Below are positions 1-17,166 of a DNA stretch of 64,000 nt, in pieces (within the stretch, counting starts at the first letter, position 1; each line of letters starts with the position of its first letter). Both the position numbers and the translations under genes were made by a program. Below the pieces are notes generated by a model that was not told the DNA's origin, did no database searches, and saw only the letters and a list, made by a program, of their open reading frames with translations. The stretch is from Bemisia tabaci (taxonomy: Eukaryota; Arthropoda; Insecta; Hemiptera; Aleyrodidae). The stretch is taken from assembly GCF_918797505.1 (NCBI RefSeq), contig NC_092797.1:16629372-16693371 (forward strand). The letters run 5' to 3'.

Positions 1-91
1 TAATCCACATTCATTGAACTGACCACTACTTTAACTGAGTGCGAAATTAAGTACTTTTCAAAATTATACGTAGAATATGATAGACACATTT

Positions 92-339
92 AGACTGTCC
101 AAATTCAACTCAGAGGGCAAAAAATAGTTTCTGTCAATGTTAATTCGCACTTCCTGCTCACAGAAAAATTTGAGTCAGATGGAGCGTTAACTGATTTCCG
201 TATATTTTGCGATGGAAGAATTTTCCTGGGCGATAACAAGATTGAAGGTATGTTGAGGAAGGAAGAGGAAGACAATGACATGTGTGTGAGACCAAGGTCC
301 AAGTACTTATCTAACGTAGAGATTGATTCCACTACCTAA
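92..339 (+). CDS. Possible 3'-terminal exon of an unidentified plus-strand gene, or decayed fragment
   Basis: An open frame of about 82 codons runs after a possible acceptor (acatttag, ending at 91) to a TAA at 337-339. It begins TVQIQLRGQKIVSVNVNSHF and ends near KYLSNVEIDSTT. The composition looks protein-like, with mixed hydrophobic and charged residues and no low complexity. It lies opposite an intron of reptin, so it would be nested or overlapping. I do not recognise the family and see no second exon in the window. It could equally be a chance ORF or a transposon remnant. Confidence 0.25.
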
Positions 340-458
340 TTTAGCCTACCATAATTATGGTTTTTTTGTTCATATTGAAGACTAAGAACGTTTATAATTA
401 CTTAGCCTGTCTAGTAGTCCCTTCATCACTAAACTACTTCATATTTTAGAATCAATTA

Positions 459-5811
<5,353 letters not shown>

Positions 5812-6275
5812 TCATGTTCAAAATAGTTTTAACAGCGACAGTTTTGTGTGAGAACTGGTTGTGCTACGCAAAATGCTGATACAGACAAGGCCAATTATTG
5901 CGAACAGCTCTGACTTATTAGACAACTTGTAAAATGACAGTGATGCTAGATGATAAAAAATGCTGGTGCTGAGCAAGTGAATCCTATCAAGGATTTTTTA
6001 GACAAAGAAAAAAAGAACTCGGAGGCATTGCTCGTTTTGATGATAGCGGAAAGAGTCATTAAAACGAGAGAAGAACATGGAAAAATCAAAGACATAAGAC
6101 TTACTGCCATGGCGATTATACAAAGAAGATCCTAAAATTTATCAGGATTCATCAACTTGAAAATATTATAGGAGCTTGGTTCTAAAAGTTCAGAAAACTT
6201 CCGAGCACGTTGCTATGAGTTGTTTACAAGCCGTTTTCGGTTGTTCAAGATTCTGGAGGTTATGGTGTGATCCCG

Positions 6276-7812
6276 CCCTTCCGCAGGGACGAGTTCTATA
6301 GGACGCCGTTCTGCACAGATTAGTCCAGATCGCTAACATCCAATCTAGCCAATGCTTCAGAAGCGTGAGTAATTTTTGCTACAGGTTAGGCAACTTTAGA
6401 AAATTGATGGCACTACCAGTAGTGAAAGAACTTGACCAGATCGAGAGAAATTTCCTATTGAATCTGATTATAAAGCTTGAAAAAAGTATAAATAGTAATG
6501 TGTAATAATGGTTTTTGATCAAATAAGATTTTATCAAGTACTGTTATGCTAAGTATTCTGTTCCAATATTCTTACAACAGTTGGTAGCAATTAACTGCTC
6601 TCATGGGGGCCTGGCGGGAATTCAAAACTAGGAACCAAAAGTCTCATTTTGGCAGGATTTTGCTTTAATTTTCGGTTTCTAAGGCTTTAAACTTCAAAAA
6701 TATGATATATTATAATCTGCAAATTTTTTCAATAATGTTATCTACTCAGTATACTGATGAACTCTGATTTGTTTATTTCCACCGATAAAGCACAAAAACA
6801 TAGCCCGATTATACGAATAAAGAAGGAGAATTAATTAAAATACGGGTAAACAAGGCTAAAAATTATTGAAACACTTAAAGGCAGGACGTTTCGAGCTGCT
6901 ACCAGCTCATTTTCAGCTGCAAAAACAAGTAAAAAATTGAGTGGCGACCTGACCCCAGCCGTTATTATGAGTGGTTACGTGATAACGACTGAGGTCAGGT
7001 CGCCACTCAATTTTTTACTTGTTTTTATGTGTTTTTGCAGCTGAAAATGAGCTGGAAGCAGCTCGAAACGTCTTACCTTTTAGTGTTTCAATAATTTTTA
7101 GCCTTGTTTACTCGTATTTTAATTAATTCTCCTTCTTTATTTATTTCCACCTTAATTATTTAATCTGGAAATATTGAACCACATAAATTCTACTGAGAAA
7201 CTAATTCTTGAATTCTTCGGAACGTTTCATCCCACAAAAATCTGAAAAAGAAGTATTCTCCCGCCGAAAATCTGCTGAAAATAGCCAAAATTTCAGTTTT
7301 GGTTCCTAGTTTTAAATGCCCATGGATTTTCCCGCCAATGGCGCTCACAAAACTACTCACGCTCCTCCGCCGATGTTAGCGATCTGGACTAATCTGTGCC
7401 GTTCTGTTGTGAGCGGGTGATTGCAGCGCATTCTCGCGTAGGATCCTAGTCAACTCAGAGGATCCTTCCCCCCGAACCTCGACTCATCCATCGCCCGCTC
7501 CAAAAGTGAGGTTAAGCCGGAGATTGAAAAATAACACATAAGGCGGCTGAATTCTTGAAAAATAAGTATATTTTTGGCGTTTTTCGACCCCTTTCTACAT
7601 GGATGGGCCCGCCGCATGTATTAGTACGGTGAAAAATTCGATTTTTTGCAGTTATACGCGATCCTACGGATTTTAATGAAGTCCAACAACTGATAACAGC
7701 AGTGAGTTGCGAGGATCCTACGCGAGAATGCAGCACTAGTACCTGCTCACGAATTTTTACATTGACTCTTACGGGAGTCCAGGGTCCTATAGAACTGGTC
7801 CCTGCCTTCCGT
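6276..7812. repeat. Older inverted repeat interrupted by the hAT-like element
   Basis: Two matching arms flank the region. The left arm, cccttccgcagggacgagtt (6276 onward), continues after the insertion as gcgcattctcgcgtaggatcc (about 7427-7446). The right arm has the complements: aggatcctacgcgagaatgc (about 7713) and cctatagaactggtccctgc (about 7785-7805). The hAT-like element sits in the left arm. The small open frames on both strands at 7512-7905 come from this repeat and are not genes. Confidence 0.55.
6314..7398 (+). mobile_element. 1085-bp hAT-like non-autonomous transposon, copy 1
   Basis: The element begins CACAGATTAGTCCAGATCGC and ends with the reverse complement of the same sequence (GCGATCTGGACTAATCTGTG). 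The terminal inverted repeats are about 27 bp. It is flanked by an exact 8-bp direct repeat CCGTTCTG (6306-6313 and 7399-7406), the size hAT elements generate. The centre (about 6817-7141) is a palindrome with arms of about 145 bp. There is no ORF of transposase size. A second copy of the same length lies inverted at 18244-19328. The near-identity between copies suggests recent movement. Confidence 0.88.
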
Positions 7813-8354
7813 AAGTGGCTGTTTATCCGCAAGGCGGAATTAGGCCAATCAAAACACAACAACAACAACAACATAACCTCTGAAGGCATGGTTTGTTTAT
7901 GTTGAAATTTTCAGGAAATTTTTTCAGTCAGCTCCTTTGAATATCTGAATGTGAAGTGAATTCCAAATCTCAACGTGCAGTGTGATTTTTCATTTGTGTT
8001 TCTCTATATACTGTCATATCAATTGTGGTAATAGTGTTAATGAGTAACCAGTTGCTAATCGAGCATGAAATAATTGCAAGAGATAGATGATTTGCAAACT
8101 ACGAACGCTTGCTGTCAAGATGATGATTTTTCTGCTCAATATTCAGTGATTATATTGCGTGACAGCCTCTCTAATTAATTGATTAACAGGAGAATCATAC
8201 ACTCAGTTTTGTTATTTCACTACCTTGCTTTGGCTATCACCGTGATGATAGTTTGTTTCATACATACTGAACGGAAATATTCTCTAAGTTTGCTGAGCAG
8301 TGAAAAATTATTCTAATACGAACCTCTAGCTCAGTCCACTCAAATTATTGGAAG

Positions 8355-9272
8355 ATGGAATTTAAGCTATCAGCATCCAACGCAGCCCTCTCTGGGCTAC
8401 TTTACGATTGTTGCAACAGCGAATCAGACCAAATTGGTTTTTTAATCGGCAAAACAGCTGTCACCATGGAAGTTGTCATTAATGACTCACAAGAGCCATC
8501 TTCCAAGAAAGTAGTCTCTACAGACATTCTATCAACTTTACCTGTTTCAGTGTTTTCGTTTTACAATGCAGCAGGAACTATCATTGAAGATCAGTTGCGG
8601 CATCTAATTGGGCATTTACCGGAACAAATTGTTGGTTGGTACGTTTACAGAAGGAATTCAGTAAACTCCTTAAGTTTACGAGATTCCTTGATCGATCGTC
8701 AGCTACGAAAAATGATTGCAGATCGCGATGGAAAATTCTTCATTGTATGTGTTGTTTCAGAACAGAAAGATAACAATAGTACCATTGAAATTGAGTATAC
8801 ATTTTATGGACGGAACAGGACTGGCTATGTCCCTATCAAAGTTTTTGTTGATAATTTAGCTGAAAGTGGTATTGACTTTAAAAAGTCTTCATCGGTCGTT
8901 GAAAGATTGGACTTGTTTCGTAAAATCGATCTTGATAAGGCCTTCAAAGATGATATGCCTAAATTTATCGAACATTATCAAGAGGAAGTAGGCTCCATAT
9001 TTCAGCACCTCTCTGTTGAACTTTGTCAGTCGGAAGAGGAAATAATTAAGCTGAAGAGTAGATTGAAAAAATTGCAGCCTGAATCAGAGAGTGACTGCCA
9101 ACTTCAGCAGTTCAATCACTCTGTCACCAATGCGTCAGGCAACAGTCACACAAATCATTACCCCATGAATAGTGGTGAACCATGCCAGCCAGTCAAAAAA
9201 CAAGGTGAATCCAATGCGATGCAAATGGAAACGGAAAAAGAACCCTCACAAAATTTCAGCCAAGAATACTAA
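8355..9272 (+). CDS. Abraxas-family BRISC/BRCA1-A scaffold subunit (pseudo-MPN)
   Basis: Single-exon gene of 305 aa resembling FAM175/Abraxas proteins. These scaffold the K63-specific deubiquitinase BRCC36 in the BRISC complex (cytoplasm) or the BRCA1-A complex (nucleus). Residues 1-165 form the MPN-like domain: LLYDCCNSESDQIGFLIGK, then VVINDS, then HLPEQIVGWYVYRRNS. The metal-binding His-x-His of active JAMM proteases is replaced by YVY, as in known Abraxas proteins, so it is non-catalytic. Residues 200-245 (HYQEEVGSIFQHLSVELCQS onward) look like the coiled coil that binds BRCC36. The Ser/Gln/Asn-rich tail ends FSQEY and lacks the SPTF BRCA1-binding end of vertebrate Abraxas 1, so an Abraxas 2 (BRISC) role is more likely. 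Start: first ATG of the frame, in AAG-ATG-G context. Lack of introns may be ancestral or may reflect retroposition; the frame is intact. Confidence 0.88.
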   Translation: MEFKLSASNAALSGLLYDCCNSESDQIGFLIGKTAVTMEVVINDSQEPSSKKVVSTDILSTLPVSVFSFYNAAGTIIEDQLRHLIGHLPEQIVGWYVYRRNSVNSLSLRDSLIDRQLRKMIADRDGKFFIVCVVSEQKDNNSTIEIEYTFYGRNRTGYVPIKVFVDNLAESGIDFKKSSSVVERLDLFRKIDLDKAFKDDMPKFIEHYQEEVGSIFQHLSVELCQSEEEIIKLKSRLKKLQPESESDCQLQQFNHSVTNASGNSHTNHYPMNSGEPCQPVKKQGESNAMQMETEKEPSQNFSQEY

Positions 9273-11290
9273 ATCTTCCCCTACTTCTTTATCCATTCAT
9301 CTCCTGAGGTTGAAATTGTACGTTGTCAGCTCCAGAAAAAAATGAAATGAAATGAAATGAAACATTCCATCCCCCTAATTTCTTTTCAGTATTGTTCATT
9401 TTAACTTGAATTTCTGCCTTGAGACTGATTTTCAGTTCTTTGTGAGTTAATTGTATTCTTTACTTTGACCAATTAATTTTGATTTTATCAATTGTGCCTT
9501 CAGCATCTGTTTGCTAGTGTTTCAAATTGTTGTTATCTACTAAACATTGGAGGCCTTTTAGACTAGATACCCAGGCTTTTAGCTCCATCATGCTATGATA
9601 ACAAGGCATTATTACAACCTAAGCTTGACTTCGACACACAGGTATATTGGCACATTCAAAAGACTCTGCCTTGCCGAAGCCAATCAACCCTTCAATAACA
9701 GATCAAGCCTCTCACCTGACTGCCACTTTTCAAGTCTTAGACTGTAATATAACTATTGTATACAATTAGCAAAATGAAAAAGTAAGTAAACATTGATATC
9801 TTGTAATTTTGACCACTTCTCGTAATTAAAAAAAAGAAAAGAAAAAAATTACAGCTCAAAGCAGGCCCCAAAGAACAGTCTCAAACGTGCCCAGATTTAC
9901 GAAGTTTTGTGTTCAGGCAAATGGTATTGTGCCAACCCTGTTTGATGGGTGACAGACACAAGGAGAACTGAGGTGCCTTCATTCAGAAAATTTTAACCAT
10001 TCTCTCACCATAAATTTATTCTGATACAGGCGTCTGTAGGATTTATTTAAGTACAGTTACTTGTGTTGGATTTTCAGTATACTGTTTTGAAAAATACGAA
10101 AAGCATAGCCTTCCACATCCCTTCTGCGGATGATGATACCTTCATTTGAGCAATTTCCAATCTGATGATCTAAACATTTATTGCCTGGCTTTGCATTAGC
10201 CAACATGTCGAAAAAATTTTCCCTCCATCCCTTATCCGTGGTGTGTATTCAATTTTTTCACATGAACCTTTTTCTGGGTTGGATGGTACCCTGCGCCCCA
10301 TTTAATTTCCTTTTCTCATCCCCTCTATATTTTATTTTAGTTTCAATTGTGCTACCTGGGGCTCTAGTGTTGGAGCTATTCCTCTCAACTTAGATTGTTC
10401 TCAGGCCAAAATGAGGATGAATTATTCTGCACTTAAGAGTGTGCTGCCTTTTCTCATTCTTGTTGATAGAGTTCTTACCATAATTATCACTTCCATGTGC
10501 TGAGACCGTTTACTTACTCACTAATTTTCCTATGTTGCTCTCATAACTATAAATGACTGTGCTAGAGTCAAAGCAAAATTAGTTTCCATACTATCCGAGT
10601 CAGAAAGACAGCTTGACAGAAAAGCTGCTGCCTTCAATCTCTGTATTTACTTTCACTGCTAAACCGAAGACAGAGCAGATCTTCTCTTGTACTCCCCACG
10701 TTTGTAAACTCATCAGGCAAAACTCTTAGAGGCATCTGCACATGCAGAAATATTGTTCATTAATTTTTTATGCGTAGTGTACATTTTTAAACAGAATATT
10801 GCTTAGTTACTCAAAAGAATTTTTGTTTAATGGTTACCTAATTTTGATGTTTTCTATTTCTATAATTCCTTTTAATTTTGAAATAAATATATATTTCTTT
10901 ATGACTTATCTGTTTCAATATCTATCAGTCCCACTATTCTCCTTCTCAAATTGTAGTTTAATAGACGTATGTAAGTTGTCTTTGTTGACAAATAAGTATT
11001 ACTTCAGATGTGAAATGAGGCGGTGGGTGTGAGAAAGGCGATTCTCGATTGTGGTGTTTCAGAATCTTTGCTAACATTTCATTAACTGAAATAAAATTGA
11101 AGGCATGCATTTCATTGCAATTTTTATGGAATAATAATTTCTTTGTGATTCTACAGTGTTCTATCGTAAAAATTCCGGGAAAATCACCCATTAGATTTTC
11201 TCAAAGACATAAATTAGTGACAAAGATTCTAAAACTCTGCGACCGAAAATTGCCCTTCTTAACCCTGCTTGATTAATGTAAAAAAATACA
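9273..11290. other. Abraxas 3' UTR and convergent intergenic sequence
   Basis: No gene is recognised here. There is a short (aaatg)n run near 9339-9363. AATAAA hexamers on the plus strand near 10882 and 11089 could end the Abraxas transcript, but the true poly(A) site is not decided. Small open frames here show no protein family signature. Confidence 0.5.
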
Positions 11291-11312
11291 GGTAGAATGA
11301 CTTTTAAATATT

Positions 11313-11318
11313 TTTATT
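11313..11318 (-). other. Candidate poly(A) signal AATAAA for the otubain gene
   Basis: The hexamer AATAAA on the minus strand lies about 555 nt past the otubain stop codon at 11874. It would give a 3' UTR of roughly 580 nt. It is called from position and motif alone. Confidence 0.4.
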
Positions 11319-11873
11319 ACACTTTCACACAGAATTAAATGTGCACAATGTAAATGGATTATAGAGATCTAAAGATGTTTTAACTGCATGTTAAAAAAAT
11401 ATTTTCATGCTTAGCGAGCAAAGTCGCATCAAAGAATCATTAGAGTGTTATGAAAAACACTCAAAGCTACAGTCAGCTAGAAATGTACCAATGACATTGG
11501 GCTTGTTTTAAAAAAAGATAAATGAAAACAAGATACTAAATGATAAAAGTACAGGGGAGGAAGAGCGAGATACTTGAGTTTTAAACGGATAACATCTCGC
11601 CTAAAGGTACAAAATTTTTTCATGATGGTCAATTTGATTTTGCCGATGTCGATTTCGACTTCATTACTTGGGAAAAAATTATTGATGCAGAATTTGAATC
11701 TAAGAAATTGAATAAACATTAAAATTTACAGGGAGCAATTGAGAATGTAATTTAACAAAACTTTTGTTTCAAAGCGTGATTGGAAAGAGTCTAGGGAATA
11801 TATCCAGCAATTGTCGAAGTTAGAAATAACAGCATAGGGTAGAAAAAGGGGAGGATGAAAATGAGTTATTGAG

Positions 11874-14800
11874 CTAGATAGGATAAAGAATATCATAATG
11901 ACTTGGACGATACAATAAATGAATTGTTGGTTGCGTCCCTTCAGGGAAATCATGAGCGATAGCTTCTGTTGATTCACCTCTATCTAGGTACCGAACTCTG
12001 ACTCCGACATTCAAAGCTGTGCTCAAAGCAATGATATGAATATGGTCACTTTCTCTAAACATAGGTTCCACTTCCTGTAACAGATATGGAAATGTTCATT
12101 TGTAAATCAGATGATGAGGCTCAAGTTACACAAAATTCAAAGCATGGTTCCTTAATGGAAGCAATAGTTCCGTCTCCTTGCACATATCAAGAGTACTAAA
12201 ATATTTGTTAACTTTCAGTTAGGGCATACTTTGTATTTTCTTGCCGACTGCCTTTCGGTCAATTGTCAGACAGTACATTCTTTTTACCTACCAGTTACGT
12301 ACCTACTCCAGGAAATAACCTGGAATGAAGGGGAGTTAGAAAAGTAAACCTGAAAATCCCAAGTGAGTGAGGAAGAGATTTTTTTCAGCAACCCTGGAAT
12401 CAATTTGGGGAAAAATCAGAAAAGACTTCTCATTGACTTTTTGTGACACAACTATAAAGTTGCACAATCAAGAAAATTTTGCAATGAGTTGACAACCTTT
12501 AAGCCTTGGACTTTCAAATAAAGAATCATGATCCAAAAATGGAGTATAAGATAGAAAGTTTCTTGCTGGCTATAGACATCTGTTCTATATAACCATGGAA
12601 TGATCTCGTTTGTCCACACAAAGCAAATAAAGAATGGTGGTCGCATTTCGTACCCTCTTGACGTCACACAGCATCGGGTACATCCTGATTGCATGGCAAA
12701 GCACGTACCCTCTGCGTGTCACACCCTTTAAAATGATGGCTTAGCTCGAAATGTGACCACCTTTCTTTAACCGCCTTGTTGTCCACAGGCATACATGTTT
12801 AAGTTGTATTAGGAGATCTCAAGATGACATACCTGATGACAAAATTCTGTGATAGTCCTATCTCCTTCGATAAAATGTTGATAAAAGTCGGCATCTTGTT
12901 GAAGCTGACCAGATGCAAGAAGTCTTAAGTACACAACTACATAATTTGAATACCCCTGGTTATTGAAAGCAGCATGGAGTTCGTCATGAGCGTTGGGCTC
13001 TTCTTTACCAGCTATGGCTAGCACCTCCATAAACTAAAAATAGAAAGATTGACAAATTAGAGCCAGATATTGTTTGGTTTGCTATGGTAACTTATTGGAA
13101 GATAGCAGAAGTCATTGAAAAAAAATAATTAAGGTTTATAAACATGCATTGGATGGACTTCAGTAAGTTCTAGATATCTTTAATATGTTCATGAAAAGGG
13201 AGTCTAGAAACATTACTTAAAAGAAGTTAGCGCTTTGCTAGTTTCCAGAAAATTTATATTGCACAAAGCTTAGAAATTCGCATGAAGAGCTTGTTGTTTA
13301 ACATGACGGATATTGGAAGTGCTGAGGGAAAATAAAGATACGTACAACAACAAAAGCAAAGGTGCTATGCATGATTAGGTGGTTTAAAATATAACAAACT
13401 TAAGGTTTTCCTATTATACCCTTTATTACAATGCTTTCCTCTTTTGAGAGTTTGAAAGTAAGTTAGATTTTGTTTGACGTCAAATACTGAGAACTTTCTC
13501 GAGTGGTTAAAGCCAAATTTATGCGCTGCTATAGGACAATTGAAACTGCATTAGAGCCATATGAAATCTTAAACATTAGGCACCACAAAAGAGCTATTAG
13601 CGATATAATTTCAAAGTGCATTGGTGGAAATCAGCTATCATAAAAGATTTTTTAAAATTAAAAAAGTTGCGTAATCATCTGCGGCATTTTGTTGGTGATG
13701 ATTCATTCAAAATATTCAGGCACATAGGTATAAGTGAATACTTACTGTATCATGAAAATCTTCCAAAGTAAATTGAGGAAATCCAAGCGAGATCAATTTT
13801 TTCTTACTTTCTACAGCAATATTATAAAAACTGGAAAAAAAAGAAAGAAATTCACAAAGTTAACAGTGATAATTAGGCAAATTTTGTACAAGTACATTTG
13901 GCACTATCTTGGTGCTCTCAAACGCAACTTTTGGTCAGCCATTAACGAATAAGTATAAGGTATTGTTTTGAAAAGGTAAGGTACATTGAAATAAAGACAG
14001 AGCAAACTAAATTTTGACATGGGCTCTCAAATATATGAGAGTAAACTTACGCTCAAATGGAAGATCCTTGTTTTTAGCTTAAAAGAAACTAGAGACAGAT
14101 GATACACAGTACAAAGTTGCTAATTACTGATTATCTTAAGTGGAAACAGATTCTAGTTTTACACAACTTTCAGTTTTACTTACAATGCCTTCAAGTGCAT
14201 AATGAAGATACCAAGTTTAAGGAATTAAGTTTATTTAGGTACCAAATGAAAGGTGAAACATGATAATGATTGCATAAGTTGAGCTGCATCTTTGTTTGTG
14301 ACACTACTATGGTAGAGGTATCAACAGAGGCTAGTATGAAATCGTTTTCAGAAGAATAGGATTCTTTGCTATTCAAGCTAGCAGACTGTCACATTAGTTA
14401 TAATACTTCAAGGTCCATAGTACATAAAAAAATATTATGAAGAACCAGCTACATTTTCAAACTCTGTTAACTAAACTTCAACACTTGATGTGTGATACTT
14501 GTGCAGTTTTATAACATCCCCAATCTTGATGAGAGCGGAACAATTTTGAAACGCAAAAGTCCAACCGACATTTAATTCTCAGGAGTGAAAGTAGAAAGAT
14601 CAATTCTCAAAATGTATGAGAATGTTTGAGGTAGCATTGAAACTGTTTCTTATTCTCTTACCTGTTATAGTCTTCTTTATGGTCCAGTAAGCTTTCGAAG
14701 TAAGCATAAGCAAAGGCACGGAAAAAACAGTTGCCGTCCGGCCGTGTACGGCGGATATTCTTGTACTTGGTGGCCAGATCTTTGACTTTCAGTTTATAAA

Positions 14801-17166
14801 TTTCATCGCTAAGATATTCTGCCTCCAAGGTTGACAACGACTCCTTATCGCCCACTAACATGATAGATTCATTGATCTGAAAAATACGAATGATTGCAAG
14901 AAAAATTAATTTGGGAACATCTTGCATTATGTAAGCTTGCCAGCCCATTGACACTGTATCTAACACTGCCGTATTAAGAAAGCTGCACAAGAGAAAAACG
15001 CAGTACAAACACCCGGATGTTGCCAAATTTCTTCCTATGAAACAATTTTTGAGGAAACGTCCACGTATTTTTCCTTGAAAATTTTAGATACTGTAGATAA
15101 AATCGTCAGTGGAATTCTCTGAAAAATGGGGAGAAAAATATAGAAAAATTTTCCTGAAAATTTATATTTTATAAACAGGTTTGGCAACGCCTGAAGGCTT
15201 ATTAGTTATTTGGCGTCCTTCCTTTGAACAACAGAATAGTAACAGAGCACACTTCAAGGATTTATGAAAAGTCCCGCTTCAAACATGAATAATTGTTGGA
15301 AGGATTCAGGAAATTTAATAATCCTAAAATAAAAATTCCTTGGATACCAGAGTAGATTCCATCTTTTTCTTCATATAGGTGAGCAAGAAGAAAAAGCACC
15401 ATCAAGGCCATTATTTTGGATATTAAAAGAAAGCAAACCTAACTAGCCGAGTCTAATTTTTTATCTCTTGTGTCACATTATGATAAATATGCAGATAACA
15501 AAAAATAAAGACTGATGAAGGCTATTAAGGAAGCAGTTTTAAGTAAAAGTTCAGTTTTCAGTGAGTGAATAATTACAAGAAAAGGGACTCTAGTTAATGA
15601 GCCTTTAAAATCGAATTATTAAATCATACTAAAGCTTAGAGGAGTGCTACAAGAAAAGTAGGGTCAAAAATGCCAAAAATTTCAGATATGACTGAAGTTT
15701 TGGTGGTATAAATTTCGCAGTTCAAAAAACTTGGTTCTGAGAAATATTCTCTAAAAATATGCTGGGCCATGATTGCATGGTTCAGTGCACGGAGTGCCTA
15801 ATAATAATCAAATTTATGTCCTCCATCAGCACAAAAATGAACTAAATTTCTTGCAACTTGTTCTTTAAGACGCCCAAGAAAGTTAATCATCAAAATTTTA
15901 AAATCAGATTTATTCTTACCAAACTGTACAAATGGATCACATTTTATTGACGGGAGCTAACTTGACTAGTTCTTTTAAAATTGTAGAACTTCTTCTTCGC
16001 TTCAAAAAACACTAAATATCTAAGGGTAAAATGAGAAAATTTACAAGAATGTTTCCCTGAAAATTAACAATTTTTAGGTGTAAAAACACAAACTTCTTTC
16101 TTTTCTAGGCAATTTTTGGAAAAATATGAAGATTCAGGATTTTTACAACACTGTAATCATGTTGGTTCAGTTCTGCATACACAATCCAAATAATACTCAT
16201 GGTACTACCAGTCACGAATATTTTAGGAGCACTTTGGTTTACAAAGACTATTAAGGTTTAACTATTCACTTTCATCCCTCGCAGAGAGGACATTGATACC
16301 CTAATATGAACTAGACTAATTAAAATATTACAAACCTCTTTTTCAATTTCTCGTTGTCTTTGCATAATCAGGTCATCTTGATTTTTTCCTGAAACAGATT
16401 TAATAATATTTCAAATACCATGTAAATTCTATGTAAAAGCTGAGAATGCGTTGAGAATAAGTTGACAAATCTTACAAGAATTGAAATATTTGACCAATGT
16501 ATTTGATGTTCAAGAATCAGTTCCACCGAAGCAGGAAATTCTTGTATTAAGTATTACTTTTTGAGAAGACAACAAATAATTACACAGGAATTCCACCATC
16601 AATGATCAGCAAATTTAGATGAAAGGTATTAGGTACACTGAGTAAGGCGGGAATCCACAATTGTAAGGGTCAGAGCTACAGAGGCTTGAATACATTGCAA
16701 TGTCGCAAAGTTTCACTTGACAATTTACTTTCTAAATCAAGAAGGATTACTCATTTCTTTCTTTTATTTTTGGTAAAATTTTTTGGTGATTTGAAAAACC
16801 TCCAGAACTTGGATTGGGAGGAGACAAGAATAAAATTGCTCCTTTTTGTTTTCAAGAAAAATATAGCACAGCTCAAATTGTGATGTTGCAAACTTCTTTT
16901 TCATTTTATTTTTTCAAAAGAAAATGAATGCGTGTTATTTCTTGGAATACTTACTGATTTTTCTTTGTCCAATTAGGAAATTCTGTTAAAAGTTTCAAAC
17001 AATACCTACATCCTTTTTCTTAAATAAAAATAATTACAACAACAAAAAAGATTTTGAAACTTGGCGATCAACACTCATATTTTGAAATATTCACATATGC
17101 GTAGGTGAAGTTGACATCATTCTTTAATCACTCACCTGATTCAAATTCTCCTCCACTGTCACCCAT
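11874..17166 (-). CDS. OTUB1: Otubain (OTUB1-like) ubiquitin thioesterase, complete
   Basis: Cysteine protease of the OTU family (peptidase C65). OTUB1 cleaves K48-linked ubiquitin chains and inhibits E2 enzymes non-catalytically. Six coding exons: 17136-17166 (ATG), 16336-16388, 14662-14876, 13746-13830, 12833-13033 and 11874-12074 (stop), giving 261 aa against 271 in human OTUB1. Phases all agree. The catalytic Asp and Cys are in RTRPDGNCFFRAF. The catalytic His is in LLYRPSHYDILY near the C terminus. Other family stretches are LGFPQFTLEDFHDT, YVVVYLRLLASG, FIEGDRTITEFCHQEVEPM and ESDHIHIIAL. The N-terminal E2-inhibiting region is short (MGDSGGEFESGKNQDD). A non-coding 5' exon boundary is visible at 17172 (acag acceptor just upstream of the ATG), so at least one further 5' UTR exon lies upstream. 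Introns are AT-rich without recognised genes. The closely related OTUB2 is less likely given the N-terminal extension. Confidence 0.95.
12075..12832. other. Otubain intron holding a degenerate repeat-like segment
   Basis: Apart from splice sites, the notable stretch is about 12590-12720, where gtaccctcttgacgtcac and cacgtaccctctgcgtgtca flank a tract with 'catcgggtacatcctgattg'. The two flanks share tacccTCT and cGTcaC patterns, suggesting a small decayed repeat. No coding exon is missed here: the flanking exons join in phase. Confidence 0.3.

Noticed and set aside
7512..7905. ORFs on both strands upstream of Abraxas
   Set aside because: They fall in an inverted repeat and mirror each other, so they are repeat artefacts rather than a reptin exon.
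12452..12694. 80-codon minus-strand ORF in the otubain intron
   Set aside because: Flanking otubain exons join in phase without it; it overlaps a repeat-like tract.
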